Below, in pieces: positions 1 to 6,755 of a DNA stretch of 37,979 bases (position 1 is the first letter of the stretch; each line of letters opens with the position of its first letter). Source of the DNA: CALFCX01 sp041650595 (GTDB lineage Bacteria; Margulisbacteria; WOR-1; JAKLHX01); the NCBI GenBank assembly GCA_041650595.1, contig JBAZKW010000017.1, positions 1 to 37,979 on the forward strand, written 5' to 3'. The translations under genes and the position numbers were made by a program. Below the pieces are notes generated by a model that was given only the letters and a program-made list of their open reading frames with translations, was not told the DNA's origin and did not search any database.

Positions 1-17
1 CAGCGCGCCCACACTTC

Positions 18-57
18 CGGCGGCTTTTTTTTGCCCCCACCCAAAAAAAAGCCGCCG
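18..57. terminator. long hairpin, probable intrinsic terminator
   Basis: This is a perfect 15-bp inverted repeat: 18-32 pairs with 43-57, with a 10-nt loop. GC-rich bases form the outer stem and eight A/T pairs form the inner stem. It lies about 65 nt downstream of the minus-strand tRNA-Ala(TGC) and could end that transcript. It could equally serve a plus-strand gene beyond the window edge. There is no long T run outside the stem, so terminator function is inferred. Confidence 0.5.
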
Positions 58-122
58 ACCACTACCCGATAGTAAGCGGCGAAAATTTTTTCATGAAACA
101 ACAGTTCGAAGCGACTTAAAAA

Positions 123-195
123 TGGAGACGGGGGGACTTGAACCCCCGACCTCCTGCTTGCAAAGCAGGCGTTCTACCAACTAAACTACGTCCCC
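123..195 (-). tRNA. tRNA-Ala (anticodon TGC)
   Basis: The reverse complement folds as a complete 73-nt cloverleaf. The acceptor stem GGGGACG pairs with CGTCTCC (one G-U), and the discriminator base is A. The anticodon stem-loop has the 7-nt loop TTTGCAA, giving anticodon TGC, and there is a GTTCAAG-type T loop. CCA is not encoded. It is the second of two Ala tRNAs in the same orientation and reads the common GCN codons. Confidence 0.95.
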
Positions 196-198
196 GCA

Positions 199-213
199 AC
201 TCGCTTCGCGAGT
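199..213. repeat. mini-hairpin with GCGAAGC core
   Basis: A six-bp stem (ACTCGC/GCGAGT) closes a three-base loop, TTC on the plus strand and GAA on the minus strand. On the transcribed minus strand the core is GCGAAGC, a sequence known to form an unusually stable minihairpin as DNA. It lies 4 nt upstream of the tRNA-Ala(TGC) 5' end. Related hairpins flank the other two tRNAs in this window. Confidence 0.5.
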
Positions 214-214
214 A

Positions 215-242
215 ATTATCAATTATAAATTATAAATGGCAA
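215..242 (-). promoter_or_regulatory. possible promoter of tRNA-Ala(TGC)
   Basis: On the minus strand TTGCCA (237-242) is followed by a 16-nt spacer and GATAAT (215-220), placing a start near 208 just ahead of the tRNA 5' end at 195. The stretch is very AT-rich and offers other TATAAT words, so the exact boxes are uncertain. Confidence 0.3.
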
Positions 243-293
243 AATAGGAAGAGGCTTTGCCTTTTGAAATTTGTAATTATCTAATTTTTAATT

Positions 294-320
294 CCAATTT
301 TCCGCTTTGCGGAAAATTGG
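294..320. terminator. hairpin abutting the 3' end of tRNA-Ala(CGC)
   Basis: A perfect 12-bp stem (294-305 with 309-320) with a 3-nt loop begins at the base next to the tRNA 3' end. It could end the tRNA transcript or guide its 3' processing. No clear T tract follows on the minus strand, so terminator function is tentative. Confidence 0.45.
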
Positions 321-391
321 TGGACCTACTGAGAGTCGAACTCAGGTCTCGGCGTTGCGAACGCCGCGTTCTACCACTGAACCATAGGCCC
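321..391 (-). tRNA. tRNA-Ala (anticodon CGC)
   Basis: The reverse complement is a 71-nt cloverleaf. The acceptor GGGCCTA pairs with TAGGTCC (one G-U), the discriminator is A, the D stem is GTTC/GAAC, and the anticodon loop TTCGCAA gives CGC. The T arm is CTGAG-TTCGACT-CTCAG. It reads GCG. Having CGC and TGC Ala tRNAs side by side gives separate decoding of GCG. CCA is not encoded. Confidence 0.93.
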
Positions 392-439
392 GGACCGCCA
401 TGCGGTAATTACAAATTAAAAATTACAAATGGGAAAGTG

Positions 440-949
440 CTATTTCCAAGATCTTTTCTTAACTTTGACTTCTTTTGTTTCGGTCGGATAGATGTCTTCG
501 TTGATCTCGTCCGGCTCAAACCAGAGCTTGATCTCAACTTCCGCTTCTTCGGGAGTGGCTGAACAGTGCAATACGTTCTCAAAAATACCTTTTGAAGTTA
601 TCCTGCCATATTGTCCTCTTATGCTGGAAGCATCGGCTTCTTCGGGATTTGTGGCGCCGGCCAGCTTGCGGACCTTGCCGACGGCATCTTCTCCCGTATA
701 AACAAGCGCCAAAACTCTCCTGTAAGGCTCGTCATAGACTTCGCCGGAAATATATTTTACAACATCTTCAAAAAAAGGTTTGCCTTTGAGATGAGCGTAA
801 TGTTTTTCGGCCAGCTCTCTTGTAACATGCAACACTTTGGCCCCTATTATCCTTAACCTTGTCTCCGACAATCTGGTTAGAATATTTCCGGTCAACGATT
901 TCTTTATCCCGTCCGGCTTTATTACTACAAGGGTCTTTGTGTTGGCCAT
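440..949 (-). CDS. ndk: nucleoside diphosphate kinase
   Basis: The 169-aa protein transfers the gamma-phosphate of ATP to NDPs through a phospho-histidine. It has the family N-terminus (TLVVIKPDGIKK, residues 6-17) and the active-site segment ENVLHCSATPEEAE with catalytic His128. Bacterial Ndk is usually about 140-150 aa. This one is longer because of extra residues around 68-80 and a charged C-terminal extension (about 150-169), as in some longer family members. The usual NxxHGSD is NVLHCSA here. An AGGAG Shine-Dalgarno precedes ATG 949. It lies 12 nt downstream of pgk, so the two are probably co-transcribed. Confidence 0.95.
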   Translation of the reverse strand: MANTKTLVVIKPDGIKKSLTGNILTRLSETRLRIIGAKVLHVTRELAEKHYAHLKGKPFFEDVVKYISGEVYDEPYRRVLALVYTGEDAVGKVRKLAGATNPEEADASSIRGQYGRITSKGIFENVLHCSATPEEAEVEIKLWFEPDEINEDIYPTETKEVKVKKRSWK

Positions 950-961
950 TTTTTTCTCCTA

Positions 962-2158
962 TTATTTGTCCTGAAGTATCGCGATGCCTGGCAAAGATTT
1001 ACCTTCCAGGAATTCCAGCGAAGCCCCTCCGCCGGTTGATATGTGCGTTATCTTGTCCGCTACCCCTGCCTTTTCCGCGGCAGCTGCCGAGTCTCCGCCG
1101 CCGATTATCGTCACGGCTTTGGATTGCGCGAGAGCTTTTGCCACTTCCATAGTACCCTTTGCAAATTTTGGATTTTCAAAGATGCCCAAGGGACCATTCC
1201 AAACGACCGTTCCCGCATCTTTTACGGCATCTTTTATAAGCTTTATGGTCTCGGGACCTATATCTACCCCCATCATGTCGGAAGGTATCTGCGATGACGG
1301 AACTGTTTTTACCGGGGCATCCGGATTGCTTATGTCGGTCGTTACCACATCATCGACCGGGACTATAAGTTTAAGATCGGGCATGGCTTTGAGTTCCGCC
1401 CAGATAAGTTTTGCCTGGTCAAGGAATTTTACTTCTACCAGCGATTTTCCGATCTCATATCCTTGAGATTTTAAGAATGTATAGATCATTCCTCCGCCGA
1501 TCACAAGGACATCTACTTTTTGCGCGAGATTTTTTATTACAGATATCTTTGAAGAAACTTTCGCGCCGCCGATGATCGCGACAAAAGGTTTTTTCGGGTC
1601 CGCGAGCGCTTTGCCCATTATATCGAGCTCTTTTTGAATAAGAAAACCGCATACGCCTGGCAATATATGCGCGACCCCTTCTGTTGAAGCATGCGCCCTG
1701 TGGGCCGTTCCAAAAGCGTCATTCACGTAAACGTCTGCAAGTGCCGCGAGCTTTTTTGAAAAATTCTCGTCATTTCCCTCTTCTTCCTGGTAAAATCTTA
1801 CGTTTTCAAGAAGAGTGACATCCCCGTCCCCCATTTTTGCTATTGCGTTCTCAACCTCTTCACCTATGCAATCATCCAGTTTTAATACACTTTTTCCGAG
1901 AAGCGCGCTCAAACGCTCGCCTATTTTTGTCAGGCGGAGGTCTTCTGTAACGCCGGCAGGCCTGCCCAAGTGCGACACCAAAATTACTTTCGAGCCTTTG
2001 TCGATAAGATATTTTATTGTAGGAAGCGCTTCCTTTATCCTGCGGTCATCGGTTATCTCTCCGGTCTTTTTGTCCCTTGGAACATTGAAGTCCACCCTGA
2101 CAAGGACGCGCTTACCTTTTAGTTCTTCCGTACTTAGATCCGAAATGGATTTCTTCAT
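962..2158 (-). CDS. pgk: phosphoglycerate kinase
   Basis: The 398-aa protein has normal Pgk length. It catalyses the reversible phosphoryl transfer between 1,3-bisphosphoglycerate and ADP in cytosolic glycolysis. Visible motifs are RVLVRVDFNVP near the N-terminus, SHLGRP, VNDAFGTAHRAHAST, the hinge-region VAIIGGAKVSSK, VWNGPLGIFE and the nucleotide-binding GGGDSAAAAEKAG with the terminal HISTGGGASLEFLEG. A strong GGAGG Shine-Dalgarno precedes ATG 2158. gap lies upstream on the same strand, but a terminator hairpin sits between them, so pgk-ndk may be expressed partly independently of gap. The intergenic space also holds a palindromic repeat. Confidence 0.98.
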   Translation of the reverse strand: MKKSISDLSTEELKGKRVLVRVDFNVPRDKKTGEITDDRRIKEALPTIKYLIDKGSKVILVSHLGRPAGVTEDLRLTKIGERLSALLGKSVLKLDDCIGEEVENAIAKMGDGDVTLLENVRFYQEEEGNDENFSKKLAALADVYVNDAFGTAHRAHASTEGVAHILPGVCGFLIQKELDIMGKALADPKKPFVAIIGGAKVSSKISVIKNLAQKVDVLVIGGGMIYTFLKSQGYEIGKSLVEVKFLDQAKLIWAELKAMPDLKLIVPVDDVVTTDISNPDAPVKTVPSSQIPSDMMGVDIGPETIKLIKDAVKDAGTVVWNGPLGIFENPKFAKGTMEVAKALAQSKAVTIIGGGDSAAAAEKAGVADKITHISTGGGASLEFLEGKSLPGIAILQDK

Positions 2159-2205
2159 AACCTCGCCTCCTCCTTCTTATTCTGAATCATCTTCGTCTCG
2201 GACTT

Positions 2206-2250
2206 ATATCCCCCCTCTCCCTCTGGGAGAGGGGTTGGGGGTGAGGGCCA
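2206..2250. repeat. palindromic repeat, family A copy 1
   Basis: CCCCTCTCCC (2212-2221) pairs with GGGAGAGGGG (2225-2234), and a GTTGGGGGTGAGGGCC tail follows. The same core with a GGGTGAGGG tail recurs at about 6687, 9808-9972 and 32544-32652. It sits between gap and pgk. Confidence 0.85.
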
Positions 2251-2256
2251 AAGACA

Positions 2257-2286
2257 AAAAAGCCCCCGGTAAAACGGGGGCTTTTT
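2257..2286. terminator. bidirectional intrinsic terminator between gap and pgk
   Basis: A 12-bp perfect stem (2257-2268 with 2275-2286) of AAAAAGCCCCCG/CGGGGGCTTTTT carries a 6-nt loop. Reading on the minus strand it gives a GC stem ending in T's, 12 nt after the gap stop codon. This is a classic Rho-independent terminator for gap, and it would reduce read-through into pgk. Confidence 0.85.
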
Positions 2287-2298
2287 GAATTGATCTGT

Positions 2299-3357
2299 CT
2301 ACTTGGCCATCTTTGTGAGCAGGTCGACGACCCTGTTCGAATAACCCCATTCATTGTCATACCAGGACACAATTTTAAAGAAGCGTTTTTCGCCCTTAAG
2401 ATTGTTCTGGAGAGTTGCCAGCGAATCGTATATGGAAGAGCGGTTGTCATGTACAAAATCGGTCGAGACAACTTCTTCCGTTGCCGCGCCCAGTATCCCT
2501 TTGAGATATGTAGAAGCTGCTTTTTTAAGAAGAGCGTCTATCTCTTCTATGGAGGTGTCTTTTACCGAACGGAAAGTAAGGTCAACAACAGAAACATCGG
2601 CAACCGGTATCCTAAACGACATGCCGGTCAGTTTGCCCTTTGTGGCGGGAAGCACTTCGCCTACTGCTTTGGCGGCACCTGTCGTGGACGGGATAATGTT
2701 GATAGCGGCCGCTCTGCCTCCGCGCCAGTCTTTTTTGGAAGGGCCGTCGACGGTCTTTTGTGTCGCCGTATAAGCATGGATCGTCGTCATCAGACCTGTT
2801 TCGATGCCGATCCCTTCTTTAAGTAGCACGTGCACCACAGGGGCCAGGCAATTTGTGGTGCAGGAAGCGTTTGAAACTATGTGATGCTTTGACGGGTCGT
2901 ATTCATTGTCGTTAACGCCCATCACTAAGGTCTTTACGTCACCTTTTCCGGGAGCGGTTATAAGCACTTTTTTGGCACCTGCGTCAAGATGCCCCTTGGC
3001 CTTGTCGGAAGAAGTAAAAAGGCCTGTAGCTTCGATGACGATCTCCACTCCAAGCTCTTTCCAGGGAAGCATCGACGGTTCTTTTGTGGCCATGACGCAT
3101 TTTATTTTTTTGCCGTTGACCACCAGGACATCGTCTTCGGCGGCTGAAGGACTGCTTTTTTCCGTGGATATGTCGGCTTTGAACCTGCCGTGTACAGAAT
3201 CATATTTAAGCTGATAGGCAAAATATTTTGCGTCCGTGCTGATATCGACGACCCCGGCAACTTCTATATCTTTGCCGATCACCCCTTTTTCCACCATCGC
3301 CATGAACACAAGCCTTCCTATCCTTCCGAAACCATTGATACCCACTTTTACAGCCAT
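2299..3357 (-). CDS. gap: glyceraldehyde-3-phosphate dehydrogenase
   Basis: The 352-aa NAD-dependent glycolytic dehydrogenase is slightly longer than the usual 330-340 aa. It has the Rossmann start KVGINGFGRIGR, Asp38 at the NAD ribose position (VVDIS), catalytic Cys166 in SNASCTTNC and His194 in HAYTATQ. The C-terminal WYDNEWGYSNRVVD is intact. ATG 3357 is preceded by AAGGA at short spacing and a purine-rich stretch upstream. A strong promoter (3496-3525) gives an mRNA leader of about 130 nt, unlike most other first genes here. A terminator follows the stop. Confidence 0.98.
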   Translation of the reverse strand: MAVKVGINGFGRIGRLVFMAMVEKGVIGKDIEVAGVVDISTDAKYFAYQLKYDSVHGRFKADISTEKSSPSAAEDDVLVVNGKKIKCVMATKEPSMLPWKELGVEIVIEATGLFTSSDKAKGHLDAGAKKVLITAPGKGDVKTLVMGVNDNEYDPSKHHIVSNASCTTNCLAPVVHVLLKEGIGIETGLMTTIHAYTATQKTVDGPSKKDWRGGRAAAINIIPSTTGAAKAVGEVLPATKGKLTGMSFRIPVADVSVVDLTFRSVKDTSIEEIDALLKKAASTYLKGILGAATEEVVSTDFVHDNRSSIYDSLATLQNNLKGEKRFFKIVSWYDNEWGYSNRVVDLLTKMAK

Positions 3358-3495
3358 TCCTTAAGTCCCCCTTCTTTTTTTAAAGCTTTTTGAACCGCCA
3401 TCGGCAAGAGACAGCTGCACAATCTAAATCTTTTGAAATTAAAAAGGCGTAGCGGACAGCTATGTCTGCGGTTTGCTTTCAGCTCTTTTAAAGTA

Positions 3496-3525
3496 ATTAT
3501 ATCATTGCCGGGAAAATAGTGTCAA
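3496..3525 (-). promoter_or_regulatory. sigma-70 promoter of gap
   Basis: On the minus strand TTGACA (3520-3525), an 18-nt spacer and TATAAT (3496-3501) are both perfect consensus, with an extended TGA ahead of the -10. The predicted start is near 3489. It overlaps the upstream region of the divergent LptC-like gene. Confidence 0.85.
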
Positions 3526-3541
3526 ACGGGAAGCTCTCAAG

Positions 3542-3550
3542 TGTTATAAT
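3542..3550 (+). promoter_or_regulatory. extended -10 box of the LptC-like gene
   Basis: TG-T-TATAAT ends 11 nt before ATG 3562. No good -35 is visible, as is usual for extended -10 promoters. The predicted transcript has a leader of only about 5 nt and no Shine-Dalgarno. Confidence 0.65.
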
Positions 3551-3561
3551 CGCTATCAGCA

Positions 3562-4770
3562 ATGGACAAAAAACAAAAGATACTGACAGTCGGGGCATCT
3601 CTCGCCGTGGTGATCGGGCTGGCATATCTATATATATTCGCACCCGATGTGCAGCTTCTAAAAAAACAGGGAGAGAGAAGGACCATCGAAGCATCATTAA
3701 TAACAGTAAAAGGCCGGGAAAAAGGCAAGCCGTCTTACGAGATCTTCGCGGAAAAAGCGTCCTCCGACAGAGACCAGTCGGTCATAGATATAGAAAATAT
3801 AGAAAGCGGCACTGTGTATGGCGAACACGGCATTTTTCTAAAATATCTCAAAGCCGGTTTTTCCACTATTTATCTCTACACAAACCTCATCGAAGCGCGC
3901 GGAGGGGACAAAACACCCCTGACAGCGCTTATAGATATAAGCGGGGCTTCGGGAAAGAAAAAAGGCAGAAAAGAGTTTTCGCTTTTGAAAGCTGAGAGCC
4001 TGCAGTATCACACCAATACAAAAAAGGGCACGGTCAAGAACGGCAGCCTTTCAAACAAAAGATTTAAGATCCGCGCAAACGGCATCGAGATAAACACTGC
4101 GGATGAGACCGCGCTGTTTTATCCGTTTCCCGCGGCAGAAACACCTTCTCAGCATATAAAAGCAACTACCCTGGAAAGCTTTTACGGACAGGAGCTCTTA
4201 AAAGGTTACGGAGAGACCGAAGTGAAATTGGACAAAGGCAAAACAACCGTAAAAGCCGACTTTCTTGAATTTTCCACCGAGAATTACGGCGGACATATGG
4301 AAAAAAATATCAGGTTCAGTCAAAAAGGCAAATTTTCTACCGCCGATCAGCTCGACTATATCGACAGAAGCAAGACCGCTATCCTGACAGGCAATGTAAA
4401 AACGATCATCAAAAAAGGCTCCGCAGTGCTCAAGGAATCGAGTATAAATAAGATCAGGAACGCCGAGACAAGAAAAATGCTCAGGGACGGCATGCTGATG
4501 AACTGCGAAAAACTTTCTGTTTCCACGAAAAACGGCAATGCCACGGCCGAAGGCAAGGTTGTGCTCCTGCAGAAAAAAAACCGCGCCAAGTCCGACAGGG
4601 CTTTTTTTGATGAGAAAAAAGAAACCGTGACTATGACAGGAAACGTTTATATAGAAAAAGAAGGCCAGTGGCTAAAGACTCAAAAAGTGATCGCCTCTCT
4701 GTCAAAAGAAGAATTCGAAGCGGTCGGCGGCGTCGAGACCCTGATAAAAGTAAAAAAGAGGAGAAAATAA
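3562..4770 (+). CDS. LptC/LptA-like lipopolysaccharide-transport protein
   Basis: The 402-aa protein has one N-terminal membrane segment (about residues 8-26) and then an all-beta periplasmic region. The early part (about 40-200) resembles LptC. The rest shows OstA/LptA-type repeats: GYGETEVKLDKGKTTVKAD, ILTGNVKTI, NATAEGKVVLLQKK and the final TMTGNVYIEKEG...VGGVETLIKV. LptC is normally about 190 aa and LptA about 180 aa, so this looks like a single-chain LptC-LptA fusion bridging LptBFG to LptD across the periplasm. That is inference from fold-like motifs. ATG 3562 has no Shine-Dalgarno. No other lpt genes are in view. Confidence 0.75.
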   Translation: MDKKQKILTVGASLAVVIGLAYLYIFAPDVQLLKKQGERRTIEASLITVKGREKGKPSYEIFAEKASSDRDQSVIDIENIESGTVYGEHGIFLKYLKAGFSTIYLYTNLIEARGGDKTPLTALIDISGASGKKKGRKEFSLLKAESLQYHTNTKKGTVKNGSLSNKRFKIRANGIEINTADETALFYPFPAAETPSQHIKATTLESFYGQELLKGYGETEVKLDKGKTTVKADFLEFSTENYGGHMEKNIRFSQKGKFSTADQLDYIDRSKTAILTGNVKTIIKKGSAVLKESSINKIRNAETRKMLRDGMLMNCEKLSVSTKNGNATAEGKVVLLQKKNRAKSDRAFFDEKKETVTMTGNVYIEKEGQWLKTQKVIASLSKEEFEAVGGVETLIKVKKRRK

Positions 4771-4772
4771 AC

Positions 4773-5501
4773 TTATTTTCCCAATACTTCCATTAACTTT
4801 GCAGGATCAATATTCCCTTTAACGACTTGGCGGGACACTTCTCTAATAGCTGAATAAGAATTTGTCCCGAATGCGCCCTCAACAGCAGCTATGAACGGAG
4901 AGACCTCTTCACCAAAATACGCGGACAAGACCACGGCATCGCCAACTCGTTTAATGATCTCTCCGACTGCCATCGCTATGGGATAATATCTGTTCCTGAC
5001 GACCGCGCCGCCCAAACTCATCCTTATGTGTTCCGTAAGCCCTTCGTTAAGATATTTATCCAGACTGTCTATTTTTCCGTCGAAGCCACAGAGCGCTATT
5101 CCGCATTTGTAGCCTGCGTCAACGATCCTCCTGCTTCCCGCATGCAGTATTTCATGGGAAATACCTTCTTTCTCCCATCCTTCAAGCATGACCAAGTTTA
5201 AAAGGCTTGCCGGAAATTTTATCATGTCATCAGAGATCCCGTATAATGCCGAAGGGATGCCTGCAGTACGCGCTTCCTGAGGCTTAAAAGCATCACTTTC
5301 GGGTGTAACCCAACTCCTGAATACTCTATCCGGCACAACGCATGTATTGATAGTCCGCTCCGAAAACAATCTCGGCAATCTCATTTGATAAAGTGCAACG
5401 TTAGAAGCAAGTTTTTCCGCGTGTGCTTCTAAGTGCGATGCCCTGACACCGGCATAATCATAAATAACAACATTTCCGGAACGAATTGGTGACATTATCA
5501 T
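4773..5501 (-). CDS. putative HExxH metallopeptidase, family not recognised
   Basis: I do not recognise this 242-aa protein by family. It carries HEILH (about residues 116-120) followed some 30 residues later by NEGLTE (about 152-157). HExxH plus a downstream Glu in an NEGxxE context is the gluzincin zinc-ligand pattern. There is no signal peptide or membrane segment, so it is probably cytosolic. Three in-frame ATGs start the frame (5507, 5501, 5495). The AAAGGAG Shine-Dalgarno is only 2 nt from the first but about 8 nt from the second, so 5501 is preferred. It converges on the LptC-like gene with a 2-nt gap between stops. Confidence 0.7.
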   Translation of the reverse strand: MIMSPIRSGNVVIYDYAGVRASHLEAHAEKLASNVALYQMRLPRLFSERTINTCVVPDRVFRSWVTPESDAFKPQEARTAGIPSALYGISDDMIKFPASLLNLVMLEGWEKEGISHEILHAGSRRIVDAGYKCGIALCGFDGKIDSLDKYLNEGLTEHIRMSLGGAVVRNRYYPIAMAVGEIIKRVGDAVVLSAYFGEEVSPFIAAVEGAFGTNSYSAIREVSRQVVKGNIDPAKLMEVLGK

Positions 5502-5588
5502 TATCATTGCTCCTTTGGCAATAGGATCATCTATTTATATATCGGCTTTTTTGAAGGCGGATTTCACAAAAACGAGATTGGGATAAAA

Positions 5589-5789
5589 TTATAAGTTCTT
5601 TTGATACTCGCTCTCATTCCAGCAGGTCAGAAAAAAGTCGCATTCTTTGCAAAGTTTCAGCTCTTTTATTGACCTAAGATATGCCTTGCCGCATGTGTCC
5701 TTGATGTCATTTTGTCTCATCAAAACTATACACGGAGGCATTTTTGACTTGCAGCCGTGGCGGTTATCGCAGTTTATGCAAAATCCCAT
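5589..5789 (-). CDS. Cys-rich 66-aa protein, unknown
   Basis: This small protein has eight cysteines (4, 7, 13, 20, 33, 47, 50, 56) in a CxxC-x5-C-x6-C ... C ... CxxC-x5-C arrangement. It has two similar halves, each with a CxxC followed by a Cys six residues on (4/7/13 and 47/50/56), which suggests metal or Fe-S binding. There is no signal peptide. The start lies 8 nt after the beta-lactamase-like stop with only a weak purine-rich Shine-Dalgarno, so it is probably translated from the same mRNA. The spaced Cys pattern argues against a chance frame. The function is unknown. Confidence 0.6.
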   Translation of the reverse strand: MGFCINCDNRHGCKSKMPPCIVLMRQNDIKDTCGKAYLRSIKELKLCKECDFFLTCWNESEYQKNL

Positions 5790-5797
5790 ATTTTTCT

Positions 5798-6664
5798 TTA
5801 CCTGTAGTATCCGGCAACGGCGGAAGAAACCCGGTTTATGACAAGTCTTGCGTCCCTGTCGCGCTTAAATCCCTTGGTAAAGACGACCAGCACGTATGTC
5901 CCGCGTTTTGAATATACTATCGCGCTGTCGTGAAGGACATTTGTGAGGTTGCCCGTCTTATTCGCACAGAAAAAACCGTTCGGCAATACTCTTGGTATGC
6001 CGAATATGTATTTCTGATTTCTCATGAACCCGATCATGTCCTTCCTTGCAGACTTCGAAAAGCTTGCAGGTCCTCTTTGTATCCTGAGCAGGAGATTAGC
6101 TATATCGTTGGGAGTAGTCCGGTTATATGTCGGGCGGGGCATTTCTACAAGAGCGGTCTCATCAAGGATACGGGTGTTTTTTAGACCTATCTTTTTACAA
6201 TAGGAGTTTATATTCGCTTTTCCGGCCCTTCTGACCAACAGCCTTGTGGCGGTATTGTCCGATACGGATATCATCAGCCTGCAAAGGCTCCACATAGTGT
6301 ACTTGTTGGGCCTCAGCCATTGAAGCACTCCCGCTCCCGGAAGCTTGTCGGCTTCTAAAAACCGTATGCGGCTTCCGAGATTTAAAAGCTTGTGGTCCGA
6401 AGCGTAAAAAAGATATGCCATGACGGGTATCTTTATTATTGAAGCGGCGGGAAATACCTTGCTGCCCCTGACGGAAACCCTATAGTTTGTTTTCAGATCT
6501 ATAAAAGAAACCCCTATCGCATAGCCGGGAAGTACTTTTCTGCCGTAATTGTCATAAACAATAGAATTAAACTTTCTGGTTAATCCATAAAACCTGTTGG
6601 CGGAAAAAGAAGGCTGGGCAAATAAAACGAGAGCGAAAAACAGAAAAAATATTCTTCTCTTCAT
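5798..6664 (-). CDS. class A beta-lactamase-like serine hydrolase (exported)
   Basis: The 288-aa protein starts at ATG 6664 with a signal peptide (MKRR, then hydrophobic residues 5-17, cleavage near FSA). The serine beta-lactamase/DD-peptidase fold motifs are all present: SxxK at 75-78 (ASIIKIP), SDN at 125-127 and KTG at 226-228. A class-A-like TTPNDIA segment is at about 173-179. A clear ExxLN omega-loop glutamate is not evident, so penicillinase activity is uncertain; a cell-wall role is possible. The frame extends upstream to 6709, but this start directly follows an extended -10 box and leaves an intact signal peptide. A Cys-rich gene follows in the same unit. Confidence 0.85.
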   Translation of the reverse strand: MKRRIFFLFFALVLFAQPSFSANRFYGLTRKFNSIVYDNYGRKVLPGYAIGVSFIDLKTNYRVSVRGSKVFPAASIIKIPVMAYLFYASDHKLLNLGSRIRFLEADKLPGAGVLQWLRPNKYTMWSLCRLMISVSDNTATRLLVRRAGKANINSYCKKIGLKNTRILDETALVEMPRPTYNRTTPNDIANLLLRIQRGPASFSKSARKDMIGFMRNQKYIFGIPRVLPNGFFCANKTGNLTNVLHDSAIVYSKRGTYVLVVFTKGFKRDRDARLVINRVSSAVAGYYR

Positions 6665-6670
6665 GGATTC

Positions 6671-6679
6671 ATTATAACA
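6671..6679 (-). promoter_or_regulatory. extended -10 box of the beta-lactamase-like gene
   Basis: TGT-TATAAT ends exactly 6 nt before ATG 6664, so the predicted transcription start is the A of the ATG. There is no Shine-Dalgarno. The family A repeat lies immediately upstream. Confidence 0.65.
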
Positions 6680-6686
6680 AATCAAA

Positions 6687-6755
6687 CTCACCCCCGAGCT
6701 TCGTTTCACTCAGCTCTTCCCCCTCTCTTATCAAGAGAGGGGGGAAGGGGGTGAG
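6687..6755. repeat. palindromic repeat, family A copy 2
   Basis: The left side begins CTCACCCCC. The centre CCCCCTCTCTT-ATC-AAGAGAGGGGG is a strong hairpin, and the right side ends GGGGGTGAG. Its right half encodes the last residues (SPPSPLS) and stop codon of the thyX-like gene, so the element has replaced or extended that gene's 3' end. Confidence 0.85.

Noticed and set aside
1815..2288. 157-codon plus-strand open frame opposite pgk
   Set aside because: Antisense shadow of pgk running into the repeat; low-complexity Ser/Pro-rich translation.
3358..3489. Riboswitch or attenuator in the roughly 130-nt gap leader
   Set aside because: No convincing conserved riboswitch core or antiterminator pair could be seen by eye.
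5798..6664. Antibiotic-resistance beta-lactamase
   Set aside because: SxxK, SDN and KTG are present but the ExxLN glutamate needed for penicillin hydrolysis is not clear, and there is no mobile context.
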